DNA of 64,000 bases from Mesonia oceanica (GCF_902499555.1 NZ_CABVMM010000005.1:62001-126000); one strand, 5' to 3'. Shown: positions 8,127-17,751, numbered from the stretch's first letter. Translations and numbers: made by a program. Notes: generated by a model from the letters alone, not told the origin.

Positions 8127-11100
8127 TCATTTTTGCTCTAGCCATTTTCTAGCATTTACAAAAGCTTCTAGCCAAGGTGTAACTTGATCGCCTTTTCGGT
8201 CTTTTGGATAATATGCCCAGTTCCAACTAAACGTTGAACGTTCTAAGTGAGGCATCATTACTAAATGACGACCAGAATCATCGGTGAGCATAGCGGTATT
8301 AAAATCAGATCCGTTTGGATTGGCAGGATAAGCATGGTAACCATATTTTCCTACAATGTTGTATTTCTCTTCCTCGTAAGGGAAACTAAATTTACCTTCA
8401 CCGTGAGCTGCCCAAATTCCTAATTTGCTTCCTGCTAAATTGGAAAGCATTACAGAATTGTTCTTTTGAATTTCTACAGAAGTGAAATTACATTCAAACT
8501 TATGCGAATCATTATGCAACATTTTTGGTTTTTCTTCGTGCCCCGCATTAATTAAACCTAGCTCTATAAATAATTGGCAACCGTTACAAACTCCTAAAGA
8601 AAGAGTATCGTCTCTATCGAAGAACTTTTTTAATGCAGTATTTGCTTTTTCATTATAAAGAAAAGCACCTGCCCAACCTTTTGCACTTCCTAAAACATCA
8701 GAATTGGAGAATCCACCAACAGCAGCAATAAATTGAATGTCTTCTAAAGTTTCCCGACCGCTAATTAAATCGGTCATATGAACATCTTTTACGTCAAAAC
8801 CGGCCAAGTGCATCGCACGTGCCATTTCACGTTCTGAGTTGGAACCTTTTTCACGAATAATGGCCGCTTTTATTCGAGGGGAAGAACCTTCGATTATGGG
8901 GAGCTTACCAGTAAATTCTGCTGGGAATTTAAATGAAAGTGGTTGCTCTTTATAATTATTAAAGCGCTCGTTTGCTTTTTTTTGTCCGCTTTGTTTTTGG
9001 TCTAATAAATAAGATGTTTTAAACCATGTATCTCGGTACATTTCAATATCAAAAATGAAATTATCACTGTGATTAATTATTTTTAATTCAGCATTCTTTG
9101 TAACTAATCCTAATTTGAAAAATTCTATTCCGTTTTCATTCAATAAGTTTTCTACTGAATTGTCTTTCGCTTGAAAAACAATTCCACTGTTTTCGTTGAA
9201 TAAAACTTTAGCAGAATCTTCTTCATTTAATTTAGAAAGATCTAGTTCTGCACCTAAACTAGTATCCGCAAAACACATTTCTAAAAGGGTAGTAATTAAG
9301 CCACCGGAAGCGACATCGTGACCGGCAAGGATTAAACCTTCTTTAATGAGTTGCTGAATGGTGTTAAAGGCAGAAGCAAATTTTTCATCATTTTTAATCG
9401 TAGGGACTTCGGTTCCAATTTTATTTAAAACCTGGGCAAAAGAAGAACCTCCTAATTTAAATTCATCTTGCGAGAAATTAATGTAATATACTTCACCACC
9501 TTCCTTTTGGAAAACAGGCTCAACTACGTTAGAGATTTCATTACAATTTCCGGCAGCTGAAACAATTACCGTACCTGGAGCAATGACTTCTTTATCGGGA
9601 TATTTTTGTTTCATGGAAAGTGAATCTTTCCCGGTAGGAACGTTAATTCCTAAAGCGATGGCAAAATTTGATAGTCCTTCAACCGCCTCATATAAACGTG
9701 CATCTTCACCTTCATTATTACAGGGCCACATCCAGTTTGCAGAAAGTGACACCGATTTTAATCCGTCTTTTAATGGAGCCCAAACCATATTGGTTAAGGC
9801 TTCGGCAACTGAATTTTTAGAACCCGCAACAGGATCTATCAAAGCTGAAATAGGGGAGTGACCAATACTGGTAGCTACACCTTCTTTTCCTTTATAATCC
9901 AAAGCCATTACACCAACATTGTTTAAAGGTAATTGTAAAGGTCCGGTGGTTTGCTGTTTGGCCACACGTCCAGATACACAACGGTCAACTTTATTGGTTA
10001 ACCAATCTTTGCTGGCCACCGCTTCTAACTGTAAAACTTGTTGTACGTAATCGTATATTTTAGAAGTATCGTAAATTAATTCAGCATATTTACGATCTAC
10101 TTTTTTATCGTTCATGATGGTTTTAGGAGAACTTCCAAACATATCTGAAAGTGCTAAATCCATCGGTTTTTCTCCTGTGGTTTTACTTTTAAAGGTAAAT
10201 TGATGATCTCCGGTTACATTTCCTACTTCATACATAGGAGAACGCTCACGCTCTGCTACCCGTTTTAAGGTTGCGATTTGCTCTTTGCTGATTACCAATC
10301 CCATACGTTCTTGAGATTCGTTACCAATAATTTCTTTTGCTGAAAGAGTAGGGTCGCCAATAGGAAGTTTGTCTAAATCTATTTTGCCGCCGGTATCTTC
10401 TACCAATTCACTTAAGCAGTTTAAGTGACCTCCGGCTCCGTGATCATGAATGGAAACAATTGGGTTTTTATCGGCTTCCACCATCCCACGAATTACATTG
10501 GCTGCTCTTTTTTGCATTTCTGGGTTAGAACGTTGAATGGCATTTAATTCTATACCGCTGCTAAATTCGCCTGTATCTGCTGAAGAAACTGCGGCACCGC
10601 CCATTCCAATTCGGTAATTTTCACCCCCTAAAATCACAATAGAATCATCGATTTGTGGTGTGGCTTTGATGGCTTGGTCTATTTTACCATAACCAATCCC
10701 TCCAGCTAGCATAATTACTTTATCATAGCCTAATTCGCGATCATCTTCTTTGTGTTCAAAAGTTAATACAGAACCGGAAATTAATGGCTGACCAAATTTA
10801 TTACCAAAATCGGAAGCTCCGTTGGAAGCTTTAATTAAAATATCCATTGGGGTTTGATACAACCACTTGCGTTCTTGCATTGCTTTTTCCCAAGGCCTTT
10901 CTTGATTAGAGTTTAATGAACCCGCTTCCAATCGGCTGTATGACGTCATATAAACTGCGGTTCCTGCGAGTGGCAATGAACCTTGACCACCGGCCAGACG
11001 ATCCCTGATTTCTCCACCGCTTCCGGTTGCGGCTCCATTAAATGGTTCAACAGTGGTTGGGAAATTATGTGTTTCTGCTTTTAAAGAAATTACAGATTCA

Positions 11101-11813
11101 AATTCCGTATTTTGATAAAAGTCAGGTTTATCAGCAGATTTTGGAGTGAATTGTTCCACTTTTGGGCCTTTTATAAATGCCACATTATCTTTATATGCCG
11201 ATACAATATCATTCGGATTTTCTTCAGAAGTTTTTTTAATAAGTTTAAAAAGCGAAGTTGGTTTTTCTTCGCCATCAATTACAAAAGTTCCGTTGAAAAT
11301 TTTATGCCGACAGTGTTCTGAATTGACTTGTGAGAAACCAAATACTTCAGAATCGGTTAGCTTTCTCCCCAATTTTTTAGAAAGTTGTTCTAAATAGTTA
11401 ACTTCTTCATTACTTAAAGCTAAACCTTCTTTTTGATTATAGGCTTCAATGTCTTCGATTTCGATTACTTTTTCGGGTTGAAGATCAATATCATAAATAC
11501 CCTGATGAAGTTCTGGATACTTTTGTGATATCATCGAGTCAAAATCTTTAAACTCTGGGGTAACTCCATGGAATTCTTCTATACGATTAATTCCTTCAAT
11601 TCCCATGTTTTGGGTGATTTCTACCGCGTTAGTACTCCAAGGGGTGACCATCGCGGCACGCGGACCTACAAAATGACCTTCCAGGGTTTTTTGGTTAATT
11701 TGTGTTGTATTGCCAAAAAGCCAGTTGAGTTTTTTTACGTCTTCTGAAGTTAAGTCTTTTTGAACTTGTACCGCATAAAGGGTAGATTTTGGGTTCCCGA
11801 AGAAAAGAATCAT
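8127..11813 (-). CDS. purL: Phosphoribosylformylglycinamidine synthase, single-chain large form
   Basis: A 1228-residue FGAM synthase catalysing the ATP- and glutamine-dependent conversion of FGAR to FGAM in purine synthesis. The N-terminal PurS-like part, the paired AIR-synthase-like domains (SLKAETHNFPTTVEPFNGAATG near residue 245; GRVAKQQTTGP near residue 615) and the C-terminal class I glutaminase (from about residue 980, IREKGSNSEREMARAMHLAG) are all in one chain. The glutaminase nucleophile is Cys1076 in GVCNGCQ, with a later His (MPHLERSTFSWNW) and Glu. This large form is typical of Bacteroidetes and gamma-proteobacteria, unlike the split PurS/PurL/PurQ of Firmicutes. Intact and probably essential for purine prototrophy. 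A decayed copy of its 3' end lies 1.7 kb further on. Confidence 0.97.
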   Translation of the reverse strand: MILFFGNPKSTLYAVQVQKDLTSEDVKKLNWLFGNTTQINQKTLEGHFVGPRAAMVTPWSTNAVEITQNMGIEGINRIEEFHGVTPEFKDFDSMISQKYPELHQGIYDIDLQPEKVIEIEDIEAYNQKEGLALSNEEVNYLEQLSKKLGRKLTDSEVFGFSQVNSEHCRHKIFNGTFVIDGEEKPTSLFKLIKKTSEENPNDIVSAYKDNVAFIKGPKVEQFTPKSADKPDFYQNTEFESVISLKAETHNFPTTVEPFNGAATGSGGEIRDRLAGGQGSLPLAGTAVYMTSYSRLEAGSLNSNQERPWEKAMQERKWLYQTPMDILIKASNGASDFGNKFGQPLISGSVLTFEHKEDDRELGYDKVIMLAGGIGYGKIDQAIKATPQIDDSIVILGGENYRIGMGGAAVSSADTGEFSSGIELNAIQRSNPEMQKRAANVIRGMVEADKNPIVSIHDHGAGGHLNCLSELVEDTGGKIDLDKLPIGDPTLSAKEIIGNESQERMGLVISKEQIATLKRVAERERSPMYEVGNVTGDHQFTFKSKTTGEKPMDLALSDMFGSSPKTIMNDKKVDRKYAELIYDTSKIYDYVQQVLQLEAVASKDWLTNKVDRCVSGRVAKQQTTGPLQLPLNNVGVMALDYKGKEGVATSIGHSPISALIDPVAGSKNSVAEALTNMVWAPLKDGLKSVSLSANWMWPCNNEGEDARLYEAVEGLSNFAIALGINVPTGKDSLSMKQKYPDKEVIAPGTVIVSAAGNCNEISNVVEPVFQKEGGEVYYINFSQDEFKLGGSSFAQVLNKIGTEVPTIKNDEKFASAFNTIQQLIKEGLILAGHDVASGGLITTLLEMCFADTSLGAELDLSKLNEEDSAKVLFNENSGIVFQAKDNSVENLLNENGIEFFKLGLVTKNAELKIINHSDNFIFDIEMYRDTWFKTSYLLDQKQSGQKKANERFNNYKEQPLSFKFPAEFTGKLPIIEGSSPRIKAAIIREKGSNSEREMARAMHLAGFDVKDVHMTDLISGRETLEDIQFIAAVGGFSNSDVLGSAKGWAGAFLYNEKANTALKKFFDRDDTLSLGVCNGCQLFIELGLINAGHEEKPKMLHNDSHKFECNFTSVEIQKNNSVMLSNLAGSKLGIWAAHGEGKFSFPYEEEKYNIVGKYGYHAYPANPNGSDFNTAMLTDDSGRHLVMMPHLERSTFSWNWAYYPKDRKGDQVTPWLEAFVNARKWLEQK

Positions 11814-11880
11814 AATTGGGTGATTTGCGTTGTGTTTTAAAAAGGCAAATTTAACTTTTTATGGGGAATTTAAGATATAA

Positions 11881-11908
11881 AAAAAGCGACAAAATCTTGT
11901 CGCTTTTT
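11881..11908 (-). terminator. Terminator after secreted endonuclease gene
   Basis: Perfect 12-bp stem aaaaagcgacaa (11881-11892) / ttgtcgcttttt (11897-11908), loop aatc; the stem itself carries T-runs on either strand. It lies 22 bp past the stop at 11931, in the short space before the purL start. Confidence 0.88.
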
Positions 11909-11930
11909 CACTTACTATCGTTAATAACTT

Positions 11931-13814
11931 TTAGTTGATGACTAATTTTTTAGTGGCCACTTTTCCTTTTGAAGAAACTTGTAGTAAATAAAGTCCACTA
12001 GCTAAATTTTCAACTGAAATTTTTTGAGTTGAATTATTGTTTTGTTGAAGTAATCTTCCATTTAGATCATAAATCCTGTAAGAAAACTTTTCTACAGTAG
12101 GAATTGAAATATTCAAAATTCCATTGGAAGGATTAGGGTAAATACTAAATTGAAGTTGACTTTTGCTTGTAGTTGAAAGGTCTTCTTCTCCTTCAATCAC
12201 AAAACTATCTACAGTCCATCGTGTAGCTTGCTCTCCGTTGGAAGTGTCGTATTTAAAAGCAAAATATACTTCACCGGTAATGCTACTAATATTAATATTT
12301 GAAAAATAATTTTCTTCAACATTTGCATTTCCAGTTGAGTGTAATGGAATAGTTACATTAGGTACTTCCTCCCAAGTAAAATTGGAGGGTGAGCCATTGC
12401 CATTATAATCATTGGAATATAATAGCTGAAGTTCTGAATCTCCATAAGATGCTGCTGTGAAAAAACTTAAAGTTTCATTGGTGTAATTATCAAAATTTAT
12501 GCTGTTGCTAGTAATTAACCAATCAATACTGGGTACTTGTCCGTTTGAAAAACTATTCATTTGATAAGCTCCAGAATTGTTTTCTCCAAATTCTTCAGTG
12601 CATTCCCAATCTAAATCGCTTAACTCACTTATGGCAGTAAATTGTACATTTTCGCAATCTTCAAAATTTTCAATAAAAATCACATTTGGTGCTTCTAAGG
12701 TAGTGATGGTTAAACTATTACTGGGGTTAGAAATATTTCCGTAGGCATCTAAAGCAAAAATTTCAAAGGTATAAGAAGTTTCAGGAGATAAACCGGTGGT
12801 TGGGTAGGAGGTAGTATTTTCAGAAACAGTAGCGATAATATTCCCGTCTTGTTTTATTTCATAGGAAACTACTCCTACGTTATCGGTGGCTGCATTCCAA
12901 GTTAATAGAACCGAATCATCGGTTAAATTAGTGTAAGATAAATTGGTGGGAGCAGTTGGAGCTTCATTATCCGGTGTTCCCCAAATTTGAGCTACGTATT
13001 GGGGATTGTCGATAAACGGATTTCTATTTCCTTGAAAATTATAAGCTGCATTATTTCTGTCGATTTCTTTTTGTGAAACAGGATCTGCATTATGCCAATC
13101 GATTAACATGGCTAAAAACCAATCTTCATAAACTTGAGTGGAGGTACCATTTAAGGCAATATCACTATTGGCAGTATTGTTTTCCCAACCGTCAATCTGG
13201 CTTTCGTAACGCGTTGCCATGTAAAAATATACTCGGGCTACATCTCCTTTAAATTCATCAATAGGTTCAAAAACAGTCCCATTATAAGCTCCGGGAAAAT
13301 CGTAACTATTGTTCCCTTTTTTGGTTCCGTTTTGAGAGGTCCAAGAAGCATTGCTTACTTCTCCAAAAGAGAAGTTACTGCGTTGTCCATTCACATAGCC
13401 ATCGGTAGGATAGATATGATGAATATCAGAATACATTGGTGATTGGTCGTTAAACCAGCTTTTAGGGAAAAGATGCTCCCGATTGTAACAGCTTCCTTCG
13501 CCGTTATAATTTCCACATTGATCGCTTCCTAAAGAATAATTATAAGGATCGGCTCCGGTAGGGTTTTCAGAATAGATATCTAAAAGGCTTCCATCATCTT
13601 CGTAATAATCATCGACATCTGAATTATAGTAAGCATCCCAAAGATCACCGTAACCTTGAGGATTATGTCCGTTGGTTATAATATCGCTCAGTTCAGTTTT
13701 TAGGCTATAACCAGTTAATCCTTGAGCAGAATCGTAATAGCCTGAAGGTACTTGTGCTTGGACAAGTGAAATACTTACAATAACTAATAATAGCGAAATT
13801 AAATTCTTTTTCAT
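11931..13814 (-). CDS. Secreted endonuclease I-family nuclease with Fn3 domain and type IX sorting domain
   Basis: A 627-residue exported protein. Signal peptide MKKNLISLLLVIVSISLVQAQ; endonuclease I domain at about residues 25-275 with the motif CYNREHLFPKSWFND (catalytic His in NREHxFPKSW) and a second SDIHHIYPTD motif; a fibronectin type III domain at about residues 286-375 (APTAPTNLSYTNLTDDSVLLTWNAATDN); a jelly-roll-like region at 380-545 (IFIENFEDCENV); and a C-terminal type IX sorting domain at about 555-627 (SIYPNPSNG ... KKLVIN). Likely degrades extracellular DNA or RNA for nutrients or biofilm turnover. Six bp separate its start from the stop of the RsmB-like gene, so the two may be co-transcribed. 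Confidence 0.92.
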   Translation of the reverse strand: MKKNLISLLLVIVSISLVQAQVPSGYYDSAQGLTGYSLKTELSDIITNGHNPQGYGDLWDAYYNSDVDDYYEDDGSLLDIYSENPTGADPYNYSLGSDQCGNYNGEGSCYNREHLFPKSWFNDQSPMYSDIHHIYPTDGYVNGQRSNFSFGEVSNASWTSQNGTKKGNNSYDFPGAYNGTVFEPIDEFKGDVARVYFYMATRYESQIDGWENNTANSDIALNGTSTQVYEDWFLAMLIDWHNADPVSQKEIDRNNAAYNFQGNRNPFIDNPQYVAQIWGTPDNEAPTAPTNLSYTNLTDDSVLLTWNAATDNVGVVSYEIKQDGNIIATVSENTTSYPTTGLSPETSYTFEIFALDAYGNISNPSNSLTITTLEAPNVIFIENFEDCENVQFTAISELSDLDWECTEEFGENNSGAYQMNSFSNGQVPSIDWLITSNSINFDNYTNETLSFFTAASYGDSELQLLYSNDYNGNGSPSNFTWEEVPNVTIPLHSTGNANVEENYFSNINISSITGEVYFAFKYDTSNGEQATRWTVDSFVIEGEEDLSTTSKSQLQFSIYPNPSNGILNISIPTVEKFSYRIYDLNGRLLQQNNNSTQKISVENLASGLYLLQVSSKGKVATKKLVIN

Positions 13815-13820
13815 TTAAAT

Positions 13821-15035
13821 TTATTTTGATTTTTCTAATTGAGCCATGTAAAAACCATCATAACCACTTTCGTTAGCTAAGACTATTTTTTCTTTAACTA
13901 GTTTAAAATCTTTGCCTGCTTCCCGTTGAAGAAAAGCCTGTACTTGTTTTTGATTTTCTGAAGGGAGAATGGAACAAGTGGCATAGACCATTTTTCCATC
14001 ATCTTTCATGATTTTAGAATAGCGGTCTAATAAATCGGCTTGGGTTTCTTGTATGGTTTTAATAAATTCTGGTTGCAATTTCCATTTGGCATCAGGATTA
14101 CGGCTTAAAACTCCTAAACCGCTACAAGGCGCATCAATTAATACACGGTCGGCAGAATTATGCAGTTTTTTGATGACTTTATTATTGTCAATCAATCGAG
14201 TTTCTATATTGTGAGCTCCTGCACGTTTAGCTCGACGCTTTAGTTCTTTTAATTTATTACTAAAGATATCTAAGGCAATTATTTGACCTTTATTTTCCAT
14301 AATTGCTGCCAGTTGAAGTGATTTTCCACCGGCTCCTGCACAAGTATCTACAATTCTCATTCCCGGTTGAACATCAAGAAAATCACTTACCAATTGAGAG
14401 GAAGCGTCTTGAACTTCAAACCAGCCATCTTTAAAAGCTTTGGTTTTAAAGACATTGGCACGCTCTTCTAATTCTAAAGCTAGTGGATAACCTTGGATGT
14501 ATTTTGCATCAATATCTTCTTCCTGTAACTGGTTTCTTAAATCACGTTTAGTAGTTTTAAGAGTATTGGTTCTTAAGATAACAGGAGCTTGCTCGTTAAG
14601 TTCAGCAATTTCTTTGGTCCATTTTTCTTCCCCTAATTCTTCCACGCCTAATTCGTCTAACCAATCAGGGATAGATTCACGGAATTTTCTAATTTGAGAA
14701 AGTTCATCAAATTTTCCTTTAATTCTTCGGGTAGGAGTGGTTTCAATTTGTTTCCAATCGGGTAATTTAATTCCCCGAAGTGTCGCCCAAACGGCAAATA
14801 GCCGAAATAAATTTTCTCTTGAAAAAGGTTCTTTTACTTCAGCAATTTCAGCGTATAACCTTTTCCAACGGACAATATCGTAAGTGGTTTCAGCAATAAA
14901 GCTACGGTCTCGTGAACCCCAACGCTTATCTCTTTTTAATGTTTTGGCTATTTCTTTATCGGCATATTTACCTTCGTTAAAAATAGAAGATAAAGTGTCT
15001 ATCGTTGCAAAAACCAAATTTCTGTGCAATCTCAT
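13821..15035 (-). CDS. RsmB/NOP2-family RNA (cytosine-5)-methyltransferase
   Basis: A 404-residue SAM-dependent m5C RNA methyltransferase. The N-terminal 140 residues resemble the NusB-like/PUA-type RNA-binding part, followed by a Rossmann domain with motif I (VDTCAGAGGKSLQLA, about residue 230), motif IV with Cys304 in DAPCSGLGVLSRNP, and motif VI with catalytic Cys354 in YATCSILPSENQ. Having both Cys residues is diagnostic for the family. It most likely modifies 16S rRNA, but the exact site cannot be set, because Bacteroidetes homologues are annotated variously as RsmB or RsmF. It precedes the nuclease gene by 6 bp and has no strong promoter visible within 100 bp. Confidence 0.9.
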   Translation of the reverse strand: MRLHRNLVFATIDTLSSIFNEGKYADKEIAKTLKRDKRWGSRDRSFIAETTYDIVRWKRLYAEIAEVKEPFSRENLFRLFAVWATLRGIKLPDWKQIETTPTRRIKGKFDELSQIRKFRESIPDWLDELGVEELGEEKWTKEIAELNEQAPVILRTNTLKTTKRDLRNQLQEEDIDAKYIQGYPLALELEERANVFKTKAFKDGWFEVQDASSQLVSDFLDVQPGMRIVDTCAGAGGKSLQLAAIMENKGQIIALDIFSNKLKELKRRAKRAGAHNIETRLIDNNKVIKKLHNSADRVLIDAPCSGLGVLSRNPDAKWKLQPEFIKTIQETQADLLDRYSKIMKDDGKMVYATCSILPSENQKQVQAFLQREAGKDFKLVKEKIVLANESGYDGFYMAQLEKSK

Positions 15036-15152
15036 TTCTTAATTTTTTTATTTATTTTTCTTACCTATAACCAGTATAAAATACTTTCTACCTAGTTTTT
15101 AGGAACAAAAATTGCGGCTGCGAAGTTACAACTTTTACTAAGCGAATAATGT

Positions 15153-15160
15153 TATATTTG
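15153..15160 (+). promoter_or_regulatory. Bacteroidetes -7 element upstream of BNR-repeat lipoprotein
   Basis: TATATTTG matches the TAnnTTTG consensus exactly and ends 14 bp before the ATG at 15175. No clear TTG was found at -33, so only the -7 half is supported. Confidence 0.5.
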
Positions 15161-15174
15161 AAAAAATTCTATTC

Positions 15175-16239
15175 ATGAAATTAATTTGGGGTTTTATTTT
15201 TTTGTTTGTTTTTGCCAGCTGCGTGAATGTAGCTAAACAAGAAAATGCTATGCACGAGTTTGGCTCGGTAGCAGTGGAAGATATCTTTACGAAAGAAATA
15301 AGTATTCGTGCGTTAAAAGTAAACCCCAGTCATATTTTTTATGCTGGATCTAATGGTAAGTTTGGTTATTTGAATACAGCAGATCATTCGGTGGCCTTTA
15401 TGGGAAGAATTGGTGAGCAAAATACGTCTACAGAATTTAGGGCAATTGGTAGTACCGATGAATGTGATTTTATCCTTTCTGCCGGAACCCCGGCTTTATT
15501 GTATAAAGTGAATTATTTTGGCAAGCGTAAATTGGTTTATCGCGAAGAAGGGGAAAAGGTATTTTATGATGCGATGACGTTTTGGAATGCTACCGATGGA
15601 ATTGCCATTGGAGATCCTACCGATGAATGTATGTCGGTAATTATTACGCGTGATGGAGGAGAAACTTGGCAGAAAGTTTCTTGTGATAATTTACCAAAAG
15701 CTTTAAAAGGGGAAGCTGCTTTTGCTGCTAGTAACTCGAATATCTCAGTGGTTGGGGAACATGCTTGGTTTATTTCAGGAGGGGAAAAGTCTAGAATTTA
15801 TAAGTCTAAAAATAAAGGGAAAACTTGGAAGGTTTATGACTTGCCGATCACTTCAGGAAAATCGACTAGTGGTGCTTATAGCGTTGATTTTTTCGACCAA
15901 AACTTGGGTGTGATTGTTGGCGGGGATTATACCAATCCTGAAAATAATTTCAATAATAAAATTGTTACTACCGATGGTGGTGAAACTTGGAGCGTAGTAG
16001 CAAAAAGTAAAAATCCCGGATATCGAAGTTGTGTGAAATTTGTACCAAATACTGGTGGAAAAGAAATAATTGCAGTAGGCTATAAAGGAATTTCTTATAG
16101 TTCAGATTACGGTAAGACTTGGAAAAAATTAAGCGATGAATCTTTTTATACGATTGCTTTTATCAATGAATTTGTCGCTTATGCTGCCGGTAAAAATAGA
16201 ATCTCGAAGCTTACTTTTATGGAAAATACAGGTGAATGA
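15175..16239 (+). CDS. Lipoprotein with BNR/Ycf48-like beta-propeller
   Basis: A 354-residue protein with lipoprotein signal MKLIWGFIFLFVFASC (Cys16 lipidated). It contains repeated propeller-blade motifs of the BNR/Asp-box type: TRDGGETWQKVS, SKNKGKTWKVYD, TTDGGETWSVVA and SSDYGKTWKKLS, each at a blade edge. These resemble Ycf48/photosystem assembly factor propellers and sialidase-like folds, common as surface proteins in Flavobacteria, and are often annotated as oxidoreductase without enzymatic support. No catalytic residues can be named. It is a monocistron transcribed convergently with the ECF operon at 16242, whose stop is only 3 bp away. Confidence 0.8.
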   Translation: MKLIWGFIFLFVFASCVNVAKQENAMHEFGSVAVEDIFTKEISIRALKVNPSHIFYAGSNGKFGYLNTADHSVAFMGRIGEQNTSTEFRAIGSTDECDFILSAGTPALLYKVNYFGKRKLVYREEGEKVFYDAMTFWNATDGIAIGDPTDECMSVIITRDGGETWQKVSCDNLPKALKGEAAFAASNSNISVVGEHAWFISGGEKSRIYKSKNKGKTWKVYDLPITSGKSTSGAYSVDFFDQNLGVIVGGDYTNPENNFNNKIVTTDGGETWSVVAKSKNPGYRSCVKFVPNTGGKEIIAVGYKGISYSSDYGKTWKKLSDESFYTIAFINEFVAYAAGKNRISKLTFMENTGE

Positions 16240-16241
16240 AA

Positions 16242-16664
16242 TTACTTCTTGTATTTCTCTAATAGCATTTTGTGAAAATCATGCTCTGCTTTTTTGAGCA
16301 TTAAAATTTTCTTATTCGACATTAATTTTTTTAATTCTTCAATAAAACTTTTGCGTAGTTCAAGGCGTTCTTCTTTCATTTGAAGATAAGTGTCCAAAAG
16401 TTCTTCGGCCTTTTTTTCCTCTATATTTTCAATGGTGTTTAACCCGTTTTTTACTCGGCACCATTTATCTTCATAAAGGCTATCTTTTTTCTTTTCATAA
16501 TAGTTGTAAATAGGCCAAAATTTCTGTGCTTCTTTTTTGTTAAGCGATAAGGCATCGGTAATGAAAGCCGTTTTTAAAGATTCAATTTTTTTATCTTCTT
16601 CGTTCTGCGAAAAAGTTTGGCATGTAAACAAGAAAATGGTGAGGTAAAAAATATATTTAATCAT
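16242..16664 (-). CDS. Small secreted protein of an ECF sigma operon (putative sensor)
   Basis: A 140-residue protein with a Sec signal peptide (MIKYIFYLTIFLFTCQTFSQ) and an almost entirely helical, highly charged mature part (for example IFYLT then SLKTAFITDALSLNKKEAQKFWPIYNYYEKK). The pattern of FITxxLxLTxxEAxKFWPIYNxY is typical of proteins annotated in Flavobacteria as sensor of ECF-type sigma factor, distantly similar to the Spy/CpxP periplasmic helical fold. It is the last gene behind the sigma gene at 17183 and the membrane protein at 16668, 3 bp away. It probably modulates the anti-sigma factor in the periplasm; this is inference from operon structure. Confidence 0.75.
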   Translation of the reverse strand: MIKYIFYLTIFLFTCQTFSQNEEDKKIESLKTAFITDALSLNKKEAQKFWPIYNYYEKKKDSLYEDKWCRVKNGLNTIENIEEKKAEELLDTYLQMKEERLELRKSFIEELKKLMSNKKILMLKKAEHDFHKMLLEKYKK

Positions 16665-16667
16665 AAC

Positions 16668-17168
16668 TTATTCGTCGTTGAGTAGCGAAGTTATATCAGA
16701 ATTATTACTAAGGTAATCTAAAATAGCTTCATTATCAACAGTATTTAGTTGTGCTTGAATATTAGTGTTAAAATTTAATTCATTTTCAAAATCAAATTCG
16801 TTTTGCTCTAAATAGTCTTCGATAGCTAATGAGCTAATTTCTTCTGTAGAAAAAGGCTGTACAGGATTTTTATAAATCAATACTATAAATATAAAAACTG
16901 CTGCTATGCTCGCAATAGCCGTAATGATTTGCTTGGTGTGAAGTTGAATTACTTTTGAGGTTTTTTCTTCTTTGGGTAAATCAACCTTAAAGCTTTCAAA
17001 ATAATGAGTAGGTGTTTTAAAACCTGAATTCTCAATTTGGTTGAATGCAGAAGAGTTTTCAATCTGAGAAAAATCTACCTTGAATTCTTCAAAATAAGAA
17101 GCTGGGGTTTTAAAACCAGAATTTTGGGGTATGTTCTTTTTCTCTTTCATGTTTGATTTAGACTTCAT
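16668..17168 (-). CDS. Probable anti-sigma membrane protein with duplicated GFKTP motif
   Basis: A 166-residue protein with one transmembrane helix at about residues 89-108 (IITAIASIAAVFIFIVLIY). Its cytoplasmic N-terminal part holds two copies of a short motif, NSGFKTPASYFEEFKVD (about residues 16-32) and NSGFKTPTHYFESFKVD (about 47-63). The periplasmic tail is acidic. Start at 17168 gives MKSKSNMKEK; an ATG at 17150 is also possible. It lies between the ECF sigma gene (14 bp upstream) and the secreted helical protein (3 bp downstream). Anti-sigma function is inferred from position and topology. The repeated motif is probably a sigma-binding element, but that is a guess. Confidence 0.7.
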   Translation of the reverse strand: MKSKSNMKEKKNIPQNSGFKTPASYFEEFKVDFSQIENSSAFNQIENSGFKTPTHYFESFKVDLPKEEKTSKVIQLHTKQIITAIASIAAVFIFIVLIYKNPVQPFSTEEISSLAIEDYLEQNEFDFENELNFNTNIQAQLNTVDNEAILDYLSNNSDITSLLNDE

Positions 17169-17182
17169 TTATCATCAAAGGT

Positions 17183-17734
17183 TTAACCCTGTTTTAAGTA
17201 TTCTTCAATTTTCTTACTTGCATGGTGATAATTTGATTTGCAAGCACCTTCAGAAACTTCCAAGATTTCAGCAATCTCTTTATATTTTAAATCCTGAAAA
17301 TATTTCATATTAAAAACCTGTCGTTGTTTTTCAGGTAAAGTGGCTAAAGCTTTATGTAAAGCTAACTGAATTTTATCTCCTTCAAAATAGACATCGCTCT
17401 CAAGATTATCAACTAAGTAATCTTGCATTTCTTGACTGGAAAGCTGCAATTGTTTTGCTTTTTTATTAATAAAGGTAATGCTCTCGTTGGTAGCGATGCG
17501 GTACATCCAACTGTAAAGTTTACTGTTGCCTTTGAAATTCTTAATGTACCTGAAAATTTTAATAAAGGTATTTTGTAATACATCATTGGCATCTTCGTGG
17601 TTTTTTACAATGTGCCTAATGTGCCAATACAATCGTTCTTTGTAAAGAGCTACCAACTTAGAGAACGCTTCTTCTTTATGTTCTCCTTGTTGAAGTTGTT
17701 CAACAATTTTATCATCTTCTTCTTGGGTAGCCAT
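17183..17734 (-). CDS. ECF-type RNA polymerase sigma factor
   Basis: A 183-residue sigma factor with region 2 (residues about 25-95: LYKERLYWHIRHIVKNHEDANDVLQNTFIKIFRYI) and region 4 (about 125-180: LATLPEKQRQVFNMKYFQDLKYKEIAEILEVSEGACKSNYHHASKKIEEYL). It heads the three-gene set sigma, membrane anti-sigma, secreted helical protein. The start lies 17 bp downstream of the ABC transporter stop on the same strand, so transcription may come partly from the long upstream series (ABC transporter, phosphoglucomutase, glycosyltransferase). Confidence 0.92.
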   Translation of the reverse strand: MATQEEDDKIVEQLQQGEHKEEAFSKLVALYKERLYWHIRHIVKNHEDANDVLQNTFIKIFRYIKNFKGNSKLYSWMYRIATNESITFINKKAKQLQLSSQEMQDYLVDNLESDVYFEGDKIQLALHKALATLPEKQRQVFNMKYFQDLKYKEIAEILEVSEGACKSNYHHASKKIEEYLKQG

Positions 17735-17751
17735 TGTAGGTTAATTAGCAG

